Shown: positions 11,107 to 23,500 of the stretch, in pieces
How the letters are laid out: every line of letters begins with the position of its first letter
Position numbering within the stretch: the first letter of the stretch is position 1
Source: Ciona savignyi
Taxonomy: Eukaryota; Chordata; Ascidiacea; Phlebobranchia; Cionidae
Direction of reading: 5' to 3'
Assembly (NCBI GenBank): GCA_000149265.1
Contig: CH003204.1
Coordinates: forward strand, 536,966 to 600,965
Length of the DNA stretch: 64,000 nt
Notes under the pieces: generated by a model
Seen by the model: only the letters and a program-made list of their open reading frames with translations
What the model was told of the DNA's origin: nothing
Database searches by the model: none
Position numbers and translations under genes: made by a program

Positions 11107-14100
11107 TCATTCAATCAATTTTTTGCCAATTTCTTCCATTTTGTTTCTTTTATTCCAGGGCTGCTCCTTACCAGTCCCTAATAGCGTGTACGCCACTACG
11201 CCGAAAAGATAGACTGCTGCTGAGATGTAGAATACGATCTGCCATTGACTCTTGCCCGGCTGAAGAAAAGTATGGGAGAAAGGTGTGTTGAGTTACAGCT
11301 ATAGTGTACGCCATGGGGTGCGTAAGTTATGTTGGGGATTGTTTATTTTTACTGGGATTAAGCAACATTTCTAGCTTATGGTCCGACTAGTTAAACTGGT
11401 GGTTTAGTGCGACACTTTTCAATCGAAAGGTTGTAGGTTCGAAACTGGTCGCTAGCAAGTTGGTTTTGTACTTGAGCAAGGCACTTAACGGACATTGCCT
11501 GAACCCAGAACATTAATGGGTTCTACTAAATTAAAGGAGCGTGTCTATCATATACAACATACTGCAATAGCTCCGGTAACCCGACGATGGGCGCGAGGTG
11601 ATCTGACGATTGCATGTGTGTTAAACCTCTTGGTTTTTCCATTCACGGGGATAAACCTTAATATCCTATCCTATCCTATAGTAATAGTGTTTTTTTCATA
11701 TTATAACAAAAACAAACCAACCACAGATTAATCTTCAAACATGGTATCATAAAACAATAGCAATAGGTGGTGAACATTCAAGTTATCTGAAAGTGTTTTA
11801 GTCGTATTTTTCTGCTTCTGCACTAAAATTAATCACTTTGCTTGTTGGGTTTAAGTGTTGTCTTTCAGCCCAGGGGTTATAGAATCGAAATTGGTTGTTA
11901 AGTAGTTTGTTGCGTCTCTTTGGCAAAGCACTTAGAAGACATTGCCTTAACCTGCTAGAAAAATGGCTTCTAAAATTGACTAACTGTCTCAATCATACAC
12001 ACTACAATAGCTTCGGTAACCAGACAGTGGGTGTGATGTGATGTGACGATTGCACATGTGATAACACCCCTTTCGTTTTTCTAATAATCGGGATAAACTT
12101 AAATATCCGTCTAATAATCGAGATAAACTTAAATATACCAAAACTTAAACCAAGATTTCAAAAACAGGAGCTGCCAAATATTAATAGCTCCTCACTCCTT
12201 ACTTACATTGTGCTCTGTAAGAAGTCCCACAACGGCAGGCCCAGCAAAGCCAGGTATCGTGGCCCATGTATTTGTTATGCCCATCAGAATACCAGCATAC
12301 CTAACATTAACATATATTGTTAATACCTTGTGTATATAGTAAATGCGTATCAGTTATATATGGTTAATGATTTTAGTGAATATTAAATTCGTATAATTTA
12401 CATATGGTTAATACTTGCAGGTTGCAGTATATAGTCGATAGAAGTTATGTAGATGTTTAATACTTTTAGCAAGCATTAACCCTTAGACCACGACGGTTAC
12501 ATATTTGTAACCTAGAAGTGTCGTCGAAAAAAAATGCACAATTTAGTCGTTTCTTGGGGGATTTTTCTAGTTTTTATATTTTTGGAAAGCATTTGAATAG
12601 ATCTTTCGAAATAACGCATAAAAACATAACCTTTACATTTAAAATTTTTGAGTAATATTGCTCCAAACATTTTTCTTAAAATTTTTTGTATCTAGTTTAA
12701 CTTTTAGTTAAACAATCGCTTTTTTGTGTTCTGGGGAGTTAAAACTGTTACACTAGTTGCTGTGAGAATAAAACTAACAGTAGCCATCTTTGTGTTCGCT
12801 TTTACCAGTCATTTTCCATCTTTCAAAAATATATGTATACATATGTTATATATGACTTTCGCTAATTACTATTGATATTTATTCATTTTTTCGTCTTTGT
12901 TTTATTTGTTATTCAATTATTATATGATATTTAGAAGAAATATGACAACTTCGCGGTAGTTTACAGCCGATCAGGCTGCCAGCATGATCGAGACCGACAG
13001 TGATTCTGGTGATAAAATGCCATATTTGTCAGTCATGTGTGACGTCATCTCGCTTAGTTGACGTCATCAAAAAATAAACAACATAACTTTGTAGGAAATT
13101 TCATTTTGAACAACTTTGTAATACATTACTATCTTCTACAAGCTACCAGTAACGAGTAATTAGAGTATGAAGTACTAATTATGACGTCATTACAAATTCT
13201 ACGACGTCATCAAAAAAATAAAAATACCAATTTGTAGAAAATTATCTACTGGACAACTTTGTAATAGATTATTTTTTCCTAAGTCCAACAGTATTCGCAG
13301 CAAACAAGGTCAAAGCAACCTTACTCAAAAGTGCCAAAAACGGCAAAAGTTCCGTCGTGGTGAAAGGGTTAAACACACAATATGTATATATTTAAATTTA
13401 ATACTTGCAGTAAAAATATGTAGAATGTAAACAGTTTATATTTTCAGTAAATAGTTAATACGTGTCATATAAATGTTTAAAACTCTCCAGTAAATAATAG
13501 AAAGGTATTAATTATGCATATGGTTAATACTGGCAGTAAATCGCCAATACAATTCCTGTATACAAGATGAAAGTTCTAGGAAATATGTATAACACATATG
13601 GTTACTACATTCAAAATCTTAAGCCAGTGCAGTAATCTAATTTGGCAAGCGAATGCTTATTTTATCAGCCATTATGAAATAATATCTTTGATTTGGAGAA
13701 CACTGTAGGCCTAAGTATTGGAATTATACAAAGCGATTTAAACTGAACTTGACTCATTATAACCATTCTAACACCGTAACATGCATAATATTACACTACA
13801 TGGTGCATTTTTTAACATACAATTTATTAGGATAGGATATTCATGTTTATCCTCGTGAATGGGAAAATCAAGGGGGTTAACACACGGACAATCAGCAGAT
13901 CACCTCGCGCCCACCGTCGGGTTACTGGAGCTATTGCAGTGTGTTGTTATGATTCTCATGTTTCTTTAATTTAGTGGAACCCATTAATCCGCTCAGTTCA
14001 GGCAATGTTTGTGAAGTCCTCTGCCCAAGTACACAAATGACTAGCTAGCGGCCATTTTGTGCCTCAAACCCTTCGGCTGAAAGGTGTCGCACTAATCCAC

Positions 14101-17100
14101 CAGACCAATGTTATTTTTTTACTTTGTAAATGAAAACTGAGGTGGTGGCACAACATTCTTTAATTGCAAAATGTTTAAAATATCGTAAATTTAGCAAAAG
14201 CAGAAACTTTACCAAGATAAGCTATATATCGCAAATTCATTCTGCTGACATTTACATATTATACAGGCTGTATACTAAGAATACAGGTATGGCATATTGG
14301 TAATTTCCTTATCTGAATCAGTTTGTTTACTACCAATATAGTAAAACCAATAATCTGGAACTTTAAACCGCTCAACAGACTTATAGAGCAAGCAAAAACC
14401 ATTTTTTGAAGAACAAGCAAATACCAACGCATTTGATAAATAGAATTGATGTATGTTTAATAACTGCCAATTTTAATTGTAACTAGTCGTCATACATAAT
14501 TTTTAATCAAAATTATATAAATAAAACTAATTTTGTTTCACTAAGAGTACTGAATCCCTAATTGCTGGAATCAAATCCAATTTAAACTTGATTTTGTAGT
14601 GTAATGGACATCCTTATTACTAAGTCTATTTTGTATGATGCTGCCAAGCATTTTATACACAGGTAAAGCATGAAATTCCACCTCTACCATCCCGGCAATT
14701 TTTACCATGCATATGCACTCATACAATTTTTCAACACATATGCACTTATTCAGTTTTACAATATTCTCTCATCTATTTGCACATTCGAAATTTCCTACCT
14801 TGATCCGATATCAACATGATTTGTGTTAAAACCCGAGAACGCTGCTCCACTAAATGCTGTTGCGAGGCAAATCATGCTGATTGCTGCGGCTTTATTGCAA
14901 CCAATGTAACCAGTTGCTACAAGGAAGATTGCTGGACCGATAAAAGCTGGAAAAGTTTGTTATTTATCTTGATTCTTGCCAACTTTGAAAAAAACACTCG
15001 CCTTAGCGCAGAACCATACGAACAATGGTTAAAAAAAGCTTTAAATAAGATTGTGCCTAATATACCAGAAAACACGAGATTTTCGTAATATTGGGCCATT
15101 TTATATTAATCCACATTGGTTAAACAAATGCCGTCAACTAAACCTGGAACTTTACTTATACCATGGAAAAAAAAAAACCATGTAAAATTTGTAATATTAT
15201 GATTCTATAATACATGTTATATACAAGTTTTAAAAACCTGGTACAATGAGTTTTGTTAACCTAAAAACTCATTTTAGAGAATAAAAATTACAATCAATGT
15301 ATCATGGCTATTCAGCAAATAACCACAAAGCCACTACCTGTTTAAGCATTTGATATTGATTATAAACATTTTGCAATGACAGGCCTGTTGATTCAGCAAA
15401 TACCTTTTGTGCAATATCCTGTGCAATGTATCTATCGTGCAAGTTATTGTTAACCAGCTAAAGCAAATATTTACAACCTCTGAACCAGTCATGGGGTTTT
15501 CATATTTAAAAGCTTAATTTGCTTTTAAACTTGTTATTGCATAATAAACCACTAAGTTATTGTTAAATTAAAATATATATAAATTGTCAAATGTAAATAT
15601 ATTAAAATTGTTAAATTAAAATATATAAAAATTGTCAAATTAAAATGATATATAAATTGTCAAATTACAATGATACAAAATGTTAAGTAAAATCATATGA
15701 ACAATAACAGCAAAAGGGGAAAGACAAACCGATTGCGTTCATTGTCTTTCTGGTCTGGGTGGTGTTGAGGATATTATGCTGTCTCAAGTAGTCAGCCAGT
15801 AATCCGAATAAATTGATGGTGATCCACATAACAAGGTAGGGTAGTGCGGACATAAAGCCATCCTGGAACCAGTAATGTTAGAAGCGTAAACAAAAACATA
15901 AATATGCAGTTAGTAGGGTAATAAATACCGTTTTGAAAAAAGTTATAAAAATAACAAATATGAAAAATGAATACATCTATGAAAAATGAATAAGATGATT
16001 GACTATAAATTTAGGTGTCAAATACATATTATCAACCTATACAAAACAAGGAAACAAAATTATATAATACACTACAGGCTACTAAGGCTACTGTATACCT
16101 GTTGTATGTCGAATTTTAAAACATCTTTTAGGTAAGTAGGAAGGCAGGTAAGCAATGTGTAAAATCCCCAATTATTGCAGAAATGTGCAATACTTATTGC
16201 CCACACTCTCTTGCTGGTAGCTATTTCCCACCAAGGAACTGATAATACTTCATCTTTCTGAAATTAGTGTATTTCGATCAATGCAAATTAATTGTGGTTT
16301 TCGTAAGAAAAACACAATCAAAACTACTAAATACCGGTTCAACATTAGATTGAATGAAGTGCAGTTCTGCTGGGGAGATTCTTGGATGCTTATCTGGTGT
16401 GCTGTGAGCAAAAATAAACCAAACGATGCACCATAATACACCTAATGAACCTGGGATAATAATGCCATGAGTTAAACCACTGTTATAATTAATTATTTAA
16501 TTCATAAATGTAAAAAATGGAAGTTTTTTAGATAATGAAATCTTTATAAATAAGCTAAAAGCACTATTTTTATTTTGTGGAACTGAGTTTAAAAAAATAA
16601 TTAGATATAGCACTGCTTTGTTTTTATGCCTTAAAAACAGTGTGAATTCCTAAAGTTAGTTTTCTTACCAAACACATAGAACACAGAAGGCCACCCGCCA
16701 AGAAATGTCGAAGCACATAGGATTCCGGATATGGGCTGTGCCACCACCGTACCGAACTGTGAACCTGCATATGTGACCGATACAAGCCGGCTACGATCCA
16801 CTGGAGGAGCCCAAGATCCCCACATTGCATGCATTGCGGGGAACGTAACACCCTGGGTGGAGAATCGAGAATTTTTAACACAATCATCAAATTACCCTGT
16901 AGCCATTCTAATATCTTAAGTTGTAATTTGTAGTAACATGCAATACTTAGGGAAACAGTTTCATGAGCACTATTTATTTAGTCAAAGCTACTTTCACAAG
17001 CATTTCTTTACAATACTGGGACCGAAAAGGGACCGTACTACTACTAAACATAGATAAAACAACACCTGCTTAAATGCACTTTAAATGTGAGGATCAATAA

Positions 17101-18879
17101 TTATAGCAAAAAGTGTGCGTGGGATTTGTTGCACAAAAATATGGAGTTTTCTACTAAAAAAAGGTTTCTACTTAAATGTGGGAATTGTTACTTAAATGTG
17201 GGGTTCGTAACCCAAATATTTTAGGTTTGCTTCTCAAAAATTTAAAGATTTCTCTCCCTAAAAACAAAACAGACGGACTTTATCCCACCTCTCCTATGCC
17301 TTCCAAAACACGAACAACGATAAGAAGAGCGAAACTGGTTCTTGCAGCGATGGGAGTTAGCAAAGTTAATACGGATGTACACAAAACACCTCCACCAAAT
17401 AACCATTTCCCTCCAAATCTATCAAAGTCAGATTGGTTTGTTTAGTTTGAACCCCTGGCAAAAGAGTATCCCCGGTATATCTAAGATGATGAAAAATACA
17501 GATGACGAACCTACTAGCAAGGTAACCACCTGGCAACTGCGTGAGAATATATCCATAAAAGAAAGCTCCCAACACCAAAGATCGCTTATGCGCATCCCAA
17601 TTAAATTCACCAGCCTGAAAAAAGTTTTAAGTTGGTGATTTAGTTTTAAGCAGGCAGAAAAAGAATTATAGTAATACAAAGAAAATGGTTTATAATACGA
17701 AAAGATAAAAGTATACTTCGTAATCAATTAAGTTTAGAGTAATGTAAGAGTAATTTGTAACATACTTTTGACGCACCAAATCTGGTTAATGTTATAAAAA
17801 AGAAGCATGTACAACCTCTAAGGTCTTATGGGCTTGTGAGGACGGGCAAACATCTCCAGATATATTGCTGTTGTTGTGGCTTGCCATATATGTCGAGTTA
17901 ACCATCGACAAGATAGCGACACTGAGATTTACTCTGAGTGCATATACATTCATGAAGCCGAAAAATGCCAAGTAGGCAAGGGAGAAACGAGTGGAGAGCC
18001 ATGTCCCAACTAAAAAAGAATTACTAATTTAGTATAAACTAGATGGTAGCTAGTACAGTGGGATTACAAATATACTGACACTAGGATAGAATAGGGTGCT
18101 TTAGCTCCGGTACCTCTACTTACTACAGGATTGCTTGGATCACTTGGAACGCTTTGAGGGTTAGGGTTAAAGTTTGGGTTCTAAGCAGTCCAAGGGATGA
18201 TGTAGTAATTGGAGGCTTAGGATCAAAACTGATTGCTATCTACTCCGTTGTGCTCTTGCGCAATACACTTATCGCAGTCGCCTAGTAGATACCCAGTAGA
18301 TTAATATGTTCTAGCAAATTGAAGGAATGTATCAATCCTATACAACACACTGGAAAAGCTCAGGTATACTGGCGCTGGGTGCAAGATTCGTCCGACGGGT
18401 TAGTCTGGTGGTTTAGTGGGATGCCTTTCAGCCGAAGGGTTGCAGGTGTGAAACAGGTCGCTAGCTAGCCAGCTGTGTCCTGGGGCAAGGCACTTAACAA
18501 ACATTGCCTGAACCAAGCAGATTAATGGGTTCTACTTAATTAAAGGAACATGTGAATGATACACAATGCAATAGCTCCCATATCCCGACGGAGGGTGCTA
18601 GGTAATGACGATTTCGTGTGTTAACACCCTTGGTTTTACCATTCACGAGGATAAACATGAATATGCTATCCTACGATAATCTCTTAATTAACTATGTGAT
18701 TACGCTTTACGCCCTTTGCGTTTTCTCATTCAAGAAAAACATACATATTCTTTCCAATACGACGTAACATTTATATCACCTTCTTTTGGTGGTACTGCAA
18801 AATGCTCTGGAGTATTATTGTTTATTCTCTCATCCAGTAGTTTTGTAGTTTCTGAACTTTCGCTGTCGAGCCTTCTCAT
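11107..18879 (-). CDS. SLC17A5-like: Sialin-like SLC17 anion transporter (MFS), 11 exons
   Basis: Exons, 5' to 3': 18879-18780, 18009-17816, 17614-17511, 17418-17289, 16852-16669, 16441-16335, 16257-16099, 15862-15730, 14946-14799, 12300-12207, 11259-11107. They sum to 1506 bases, 501 residues, against 495 for human sialin. All junctions are GT-AG and keep phase. Signatures in order: cytosolic N-terminus with ETTKLL, a [DE]XXXL[LI] lysosomal sorting motif; [90 protein letters not shown]. About 12 membrane segments are expected. The family exports sialic acid or other anions from lysosomes, or carries phosphate or glutamate; the substrate here is not determined. ATG 18879 was chosen because an acceptor-like TTTTATCTTAG lies 16 bases upstream. 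The gene is divergent from the GTPase gene at 20526. Confidence 0.94.
11380..11678 (+). repeat. SINE family A copy
   Basis: Nearly full length, from GTCCGACTAG through TCGAAACTGGTCGCTAGCAA to CACGGGGATAAACC and a short ATCCT tail. It sits in intron 10 of the transporter, antisense to it. Confidence 0.9.
11850..12120 (+). repeat. Diverged SINE family A copy
   Basis: Recognisable body (AATAGCTTCGGTAACCAGAC, GATGTGACGATTGCACATG) with many substitutions, so older than its neighbours. The end AATAATCGNGATAAACTTAA is duplicated. Confidence 0.65.
12310..13560. repeat. Degenerate minisatellite split by a MITE
   Basis: Imperfect units of about 35-50 bases built on GTTAATACTTGCAGTAAATAT occur at 12310-12475 and again at 13373-13560. 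The MITE at 12480-13368 lies between them. All within intron 9 (14798-12301) or its edge in the transporter gene. Confidence 0.55.
12480..13368. mobile_element. MITE with TTAA target duplications (piggyBac-like)
   Basis: Starts CCCTTAGACCACGACGG and ends CCGTCGTGGTGAAAGGG, an imperfect terminal inverted repeat of 17 bases, flanked on both sides by TTAA (12476-12479 and 13369-13372). TTAA duplications and termini starting CCC are typical of piggyBac-type elements. It is 889 bases long and has no transposase frame. Inside are four GACGTCAT motifs (near 13030, 13052, 13182 and 13203) and two similar ~90-base segments (ACTTTGTAGGAAATTT... and a variant). It lies in intron 9 of the transporter gene. 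Confidence 0.82.
13829..14110 (-). repeat. SINE family A copy
   Basis: Full-length reverse copy from TTAGGATAGGATATTCATG to the head CTAATCCACCAGACCA. In intron 9 of the transporter, same strand as the gene. Confidence 0.9.
15545..15685. repeat. AT-rich minisatellite
   Basis: Four to five units of ~30 bases based on ATATAAATTGTCAAATTAAA, in intron 8 of the transporter gene. Confidence 0.7.
18390..18676 (+). repeat. SINE family A copy
   Basis: Near full length: GGTTAGTCTGGTGGTTTAGT, then a tRNA-like B box in GGTGTGAAACAGGTCGC, ending ATAAACATGAATATGCTATCC. In intron 1 of the transporter. Confidence 0.9.
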
Positions 18880-19325
18880 TTTAAATTCCCCTCCGCTAAG
18901 ATAAAAGTTTAGCAAACAGTATCCAGTTGCCGTACCAACCTACCTACTTAAAACAGCGTTTCTTCTAACTTAAATGATAAACTAAAACCAGGAAAGGGGA
19001 AACCCGGAAAAGAAATCCTAAAACCAGAATACAAGGGAAAAATAAAGGGAAAAAATTAGAAAGTAGGATTTCTATTTGTCACAATATGAATACTACTTGT
19101 GACGTGTCACAGAAAAGTGGAAAACACGAAAATTGTTTTAATTGCTAAAAGTAATGAAAACACGTCCCCTGTCCGGTCGGCCATTTCTTGGATATTTCCT
19201 ATGTTGCTTGTTACAGAAAACACGGAAACCAGAATGTGTTATTGATGAAGTTAAAGCACGTTGTTACATCTTTCTACATACGCCTTACAGTTCTGCTGTG
19301 TGCATATCATAAACATTCTGTACAA

Positions 19326-19632
19326 TAAGATAGGATAGGATAGGATAGGATATTCATGTTTATCCCCGTGAATGGGAAAACCTAGGGGGTTATTACACGG
19401 GCAATCGTCAGATCACCTCGCGCCCATCGTCGGGTTACCGGAGCTATTGCAGTGTGTTGTATATGATAGACACGTTCCTTCAATTTGGTAGAACCCATTA
19501 ATCCGCTGGGTTCAGGCAATGTCCGTAAAGTGCCTTGCCCAAGGACACAACCGACTAGCTAGCGACCAGTTTCGCACCTGCAACCTTTCGATTGAAAGGC
19601 GACGCACTTAACCGCTAGACCACCGGGCTGGA
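19326..19632 (-). repeat. SINE family A copy
   Basis: Full-length reverse copy with a four-unit pentamer tail, a complete body and a tRNA-like head ending CTAGACCACCGGGC. It is close to the family consensus, so probably young. Confidence 0.92.
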
Positions 19633-19714
19633 CAAGATATTTCGATTCGTTTAAAAGGCGCATGTTGTATATTTTATACGGCCAAGAAACCCCTGTAGGC
19701 CTATGTTTGTGTGA

Positions 19715-20140
19715 ATAGGATAGGATATGATAGGATAGGATAGGATAGGATAGGATAGGATAGGATAGGATAGGATAGGATAGGATAGGATAGGATAGGA
19801 TAGGATAGGATAGGATAGGATAGGATAGGATAGGATAGGATGAGATATTCATGTTTATCCCCGTGAATCGGAAAACCAAGGGGGTTAAAACACGGACAGT
19901 CGTCAGATCACCTCGCGCCCACCGTCGCGTTACCGGAGCAATTACAATGTGTTGTGTAGGCCTATGATAGACACGTTCCTTTAATTTGGTATAGAACCCA
20001 TAAACCGCCGGGTTTAGGAAATGTCCGTAAAGTGCATTGCCCAAGGACACAACCGTCTAGCTAGCGACCAGTTTCGCAACTGCAACCTTTTGATTGAAAA
20101 GCGACACACTTAACCGCCAGGCTAACTTGCCGGACAATAT
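19715..20140 (-). repeat. SINE family A copy with expanded pentamer tail
   Basis: The tail (TAGGA)n covers 19718-19842, about 24 units, then the SINE body and head. The open frame across it with repeated SYPIL is an artefact of the repeat. Confidence 0.92.
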
Positions 20141-20525
20141 GTAGAGATCGCCGCCGGTCTGTGGGCAACCGGAAGATTCTCCAAACCAGCCGAAATCGTC
20201 CAAACCCAGCTAAAGAAAAGTTACAATCAGACTTTATAGACACTTACCAAGTGTTGTTATTTCGAAATGAATTTATTAAACAGAAAATGTGCAACCAAAA
20301 GTGATATTTGTTTAACTCTATTTATTCAGTTAAACTAAAATATCGATTTTACGTCTTTCCTAAAGAGTTCCAGCTGCAAAAGTATTAATTCGGCCCCTTT
20401 GTCTTTTTAAAATAAATTCGAAATGTCTGTCGACGCGTTATTAGAACTGTATTTTTTCACAACCAAGCAACTAGTCATTGTCAAAGAGGACAACTTTTTC
20501 AACATCCCAACAATCAGGAGATCTT

Positions 20526-23500
20526 ATGTCGAGCAACATGTTATCAGCTGGCAAAGCACGCATGATCTTGCATCCGGCTAGCAATCGGCAGGATGAAAAA
20601 CAACAGAGCGGGACACTGTAAGTATATCAGAATTATGTTTAAGGTTTAGGAAAACCTTTTTTATGGGGGGGGGGTTAAAAAAATTACTGCAATAAAAATG
20701 TGTAATTTTGCATTTTATTATTCTCTTTTGGGGGTTAATATCCTTTAAGAGTCGCTTCAGCTTTATCCCGCTGGTTTATTTTCAAAAACTAAAGTAGATT
20801 AACTTTAAGTGTATTTAGGATAGGATAGGATAGGATATTCATGTTTATCCCCGTGAATGGGAAAACCAAGGGGGTTATCACACGGGCAATCGTCAGATCA
20901 CCTCGCGCCCATCGTCGGGTTACCGGAGCTATTGCAGTGTGTTGTATATGATAGACACGTTCCTTCAATTTGGTAGAACCCATTTATCCGCTGGATTCAG
21001 GCAATGTCCGTAAAGTGCCTGGCCCAAGGACACAACCGACTAGCTAGCCACCAGTTTCGCACCTGTAACCTTTCGGTTAAAAGGTGACGCACTTAACCGC
21101 TAGACCATCGGGCCGGATTTATACACATTTTTGACCCTGTATCGGAGATGAAAATACGTCTAGTTCTGTATTTTAAAATATGGCTTGATGTTACGGCCAC
21201 GAAATAATCTGAGGATTTCCGGAGTGGGAACGCACGTATCCGCGACGTACGATAAAGATTTTTATATCTTCCCTTGTGTTTTCCATTCACGGTGATCATG
21301 AATATCCTATCCTGGTTTTAACTAGTTCTTAAACAAGTTGTTTTTACACTTGTTGGTTCAACATGTTTTTCAATTCAGAAAGGCCTAATATTTTTTTACT
21401 TTTCCATTTTTTTGACAGGTTGTCAAAGATTAAATTAAAGTGTTTAACCAGCAACAACCCATCGTTAAATATATATGTGGCTGGAGCGGGGAATGTGGGC
21501 AAAACAGGTACATTTATTAAAAGATTGGTTTAATATGAAGAAAATAATTAAAACATAGTAAACAGTGTGTTTTGTAAACCATACACGTTAACCACTCGTA
21601 ACTATATTCTGGGGTCAAACCAGTCGCTAGTGACTCGATAGTTTACCATCAAATGCAGTGTAATATTTTGATAGAAAACCTTATTTTTCCAGTTTTAATC
21701 ATTTTTTATACATTAGGTTTGGCGGCAACGTCGAATTATACTATCAAGTAAATAATTGATTGATATTTAGAAGTGTTTCAACGACTGCAGTTTTGCCGTT
21801 TTTCTCGTTTTTTATTATTTTTTTTTATCAAAGGTCTTGCTTCGTGTTTTCCGCGTGAAAACAAAAAAATAACTAAAACTAGAGAGTGTCAACCACGTGT
21901 TTAACCACCACCATTTGTAAAACACATTTTGTATGCCATATATTCATGCTACAGGGTCCCTAACCACAATTTGTATTTTATACACTGAGTATGTAGTTTG
22001 TTTCTGCAAGCATAAACGCATGGGTCCCATAGTTGTCCAACCAAACTTCCTTTCAATGTGTAGTTAAAAAAAGAATAAACATCTTAATTTACGAACATTT
22101 TACCTTAAATGTTTGAAATTAAACCTTTTTAAGCGCTGTAATGAAATAAAGGAAATTCCCCTAGGTTTAGTAGATGAGTTTCTGTTTTTACATATGTTGG
22201 CCATGTCATGTAACAATTCTTAAAGTTTTAATGTGATTTGTCGACTCCTTGTTGGAGATGTCAGTGCGATATGGCATGCCTGTCACAATCATAATTCAGG
22301 AACATATCTTCGTTTTTAGGGGAATTACTCTAAGCAAATGTTTTCTTTCTTTTAATTGCCTAAAGTGTCTAATGGTCTAACATTTAACCAAATCTGATCA
22401 AAATTAGAGCAGCCGTTCAAGCGCTATTGCCCAAAAAATCTAATTTTTTAGAAAAAAAATGTTTTGGTATTTAACGTCTCAGGGGAATTTCCCTAGATTC
22501 ATTACCCAAAATTTTGGTTTCTGCTTATCTAGACCATGTTCTGTTACAAATGTCAAATTTTTATTGCGATTTTATTACTCCTTTTGCTAGATTTCGGGGC
22601 AACATGGCATGCTTGTCACAATCATAATTAGAGAACAAAATTCGATTTTTAGGGTATTTCCCTAAGTAATTTTTTTATTTCTTTTAGGTGTTAAATCAGT
22701 GACTAGTGCACTAACATTCCACCAAATTTGATTCAAATTGGAGCAGCCATTCAAGCGCTATGGCCTAAAAAGCTATTTTTTTAGAAAAAAATGACCGTTT
22801 TGGTTTTTAACGTCCAAGGGGAATTCCCCTAAATTTATTACCCTAAATTTTAGTTTCTGCATATCTAGGCCATGTTGTCCAAAAAATCACCAAGTTTCAT
22901 TGCGATTCCATTATTCCTTCTGGTAGATGTCGGGGCGCCATAGCATGCCTGTCACAATTATCATTTAACAGCAAAAGTTTAATTTTTAGGGTATTTCCCT
23001 AGGTAATTTTTTTTGTTAAATCAGTGACTAGTGCACTAACATTCCACCAAATTTGATTTAAATTGGAGCAGCCGTTCAAGCGCTATGGCCTAAAAAGCTC
23101 ATTTTTTATAAAAAAATGACCGTTTTGGTTTTTAACGTCCAAGGGGAATTCCCCTAAATTTATTACCCCAAATTTTGGTTTCTGTATATCTAGGCCATGT
23201 TGTCTAAAAAATCACCAAGTTTCATTGCGATTCCATTATTCCTTTTGGTAGATGTCGGGGCGCCATGCCATGCCTGTCAAGCGTTTGACGAAGAAAAAAA
23301 AAAAAGAAAAAAAAGAAAAAAAAAAAAAGAAAAAAAAAAAACGGACAAAAACAATATGTGTCCCATTTTTTCAAATGGGACCCATAACTAAACTAAACTA
23401 TAGCCTGAAATTGCGAATTTGTTGTGGTAAAAGCTTCAGATTAACGGGTTTCACAAAAAACTATAACGAAACACCTCAGTCGAAAAGGACAATGAAAAAG

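Larger units (their letters stand above)
18880..20525. other. Divergent promoter region, transporter/GTPase
   Basis: 1.6 kb between the starts of two divergent genes. About half is family A SINE sequence (19326-19632 and 19715-20140). The unique parts, 18916-19320 and 20150-20520, are where shared or separate promoters would lie. No core promoter element is clear. Confidence 0.5.

Noticed and set aside
19559..20050. 163-residue minus-strand open frame with repeated SYPIL
   Set aside because: It is the translation of the (TAGGA)n tail and SINE body, not a gene.
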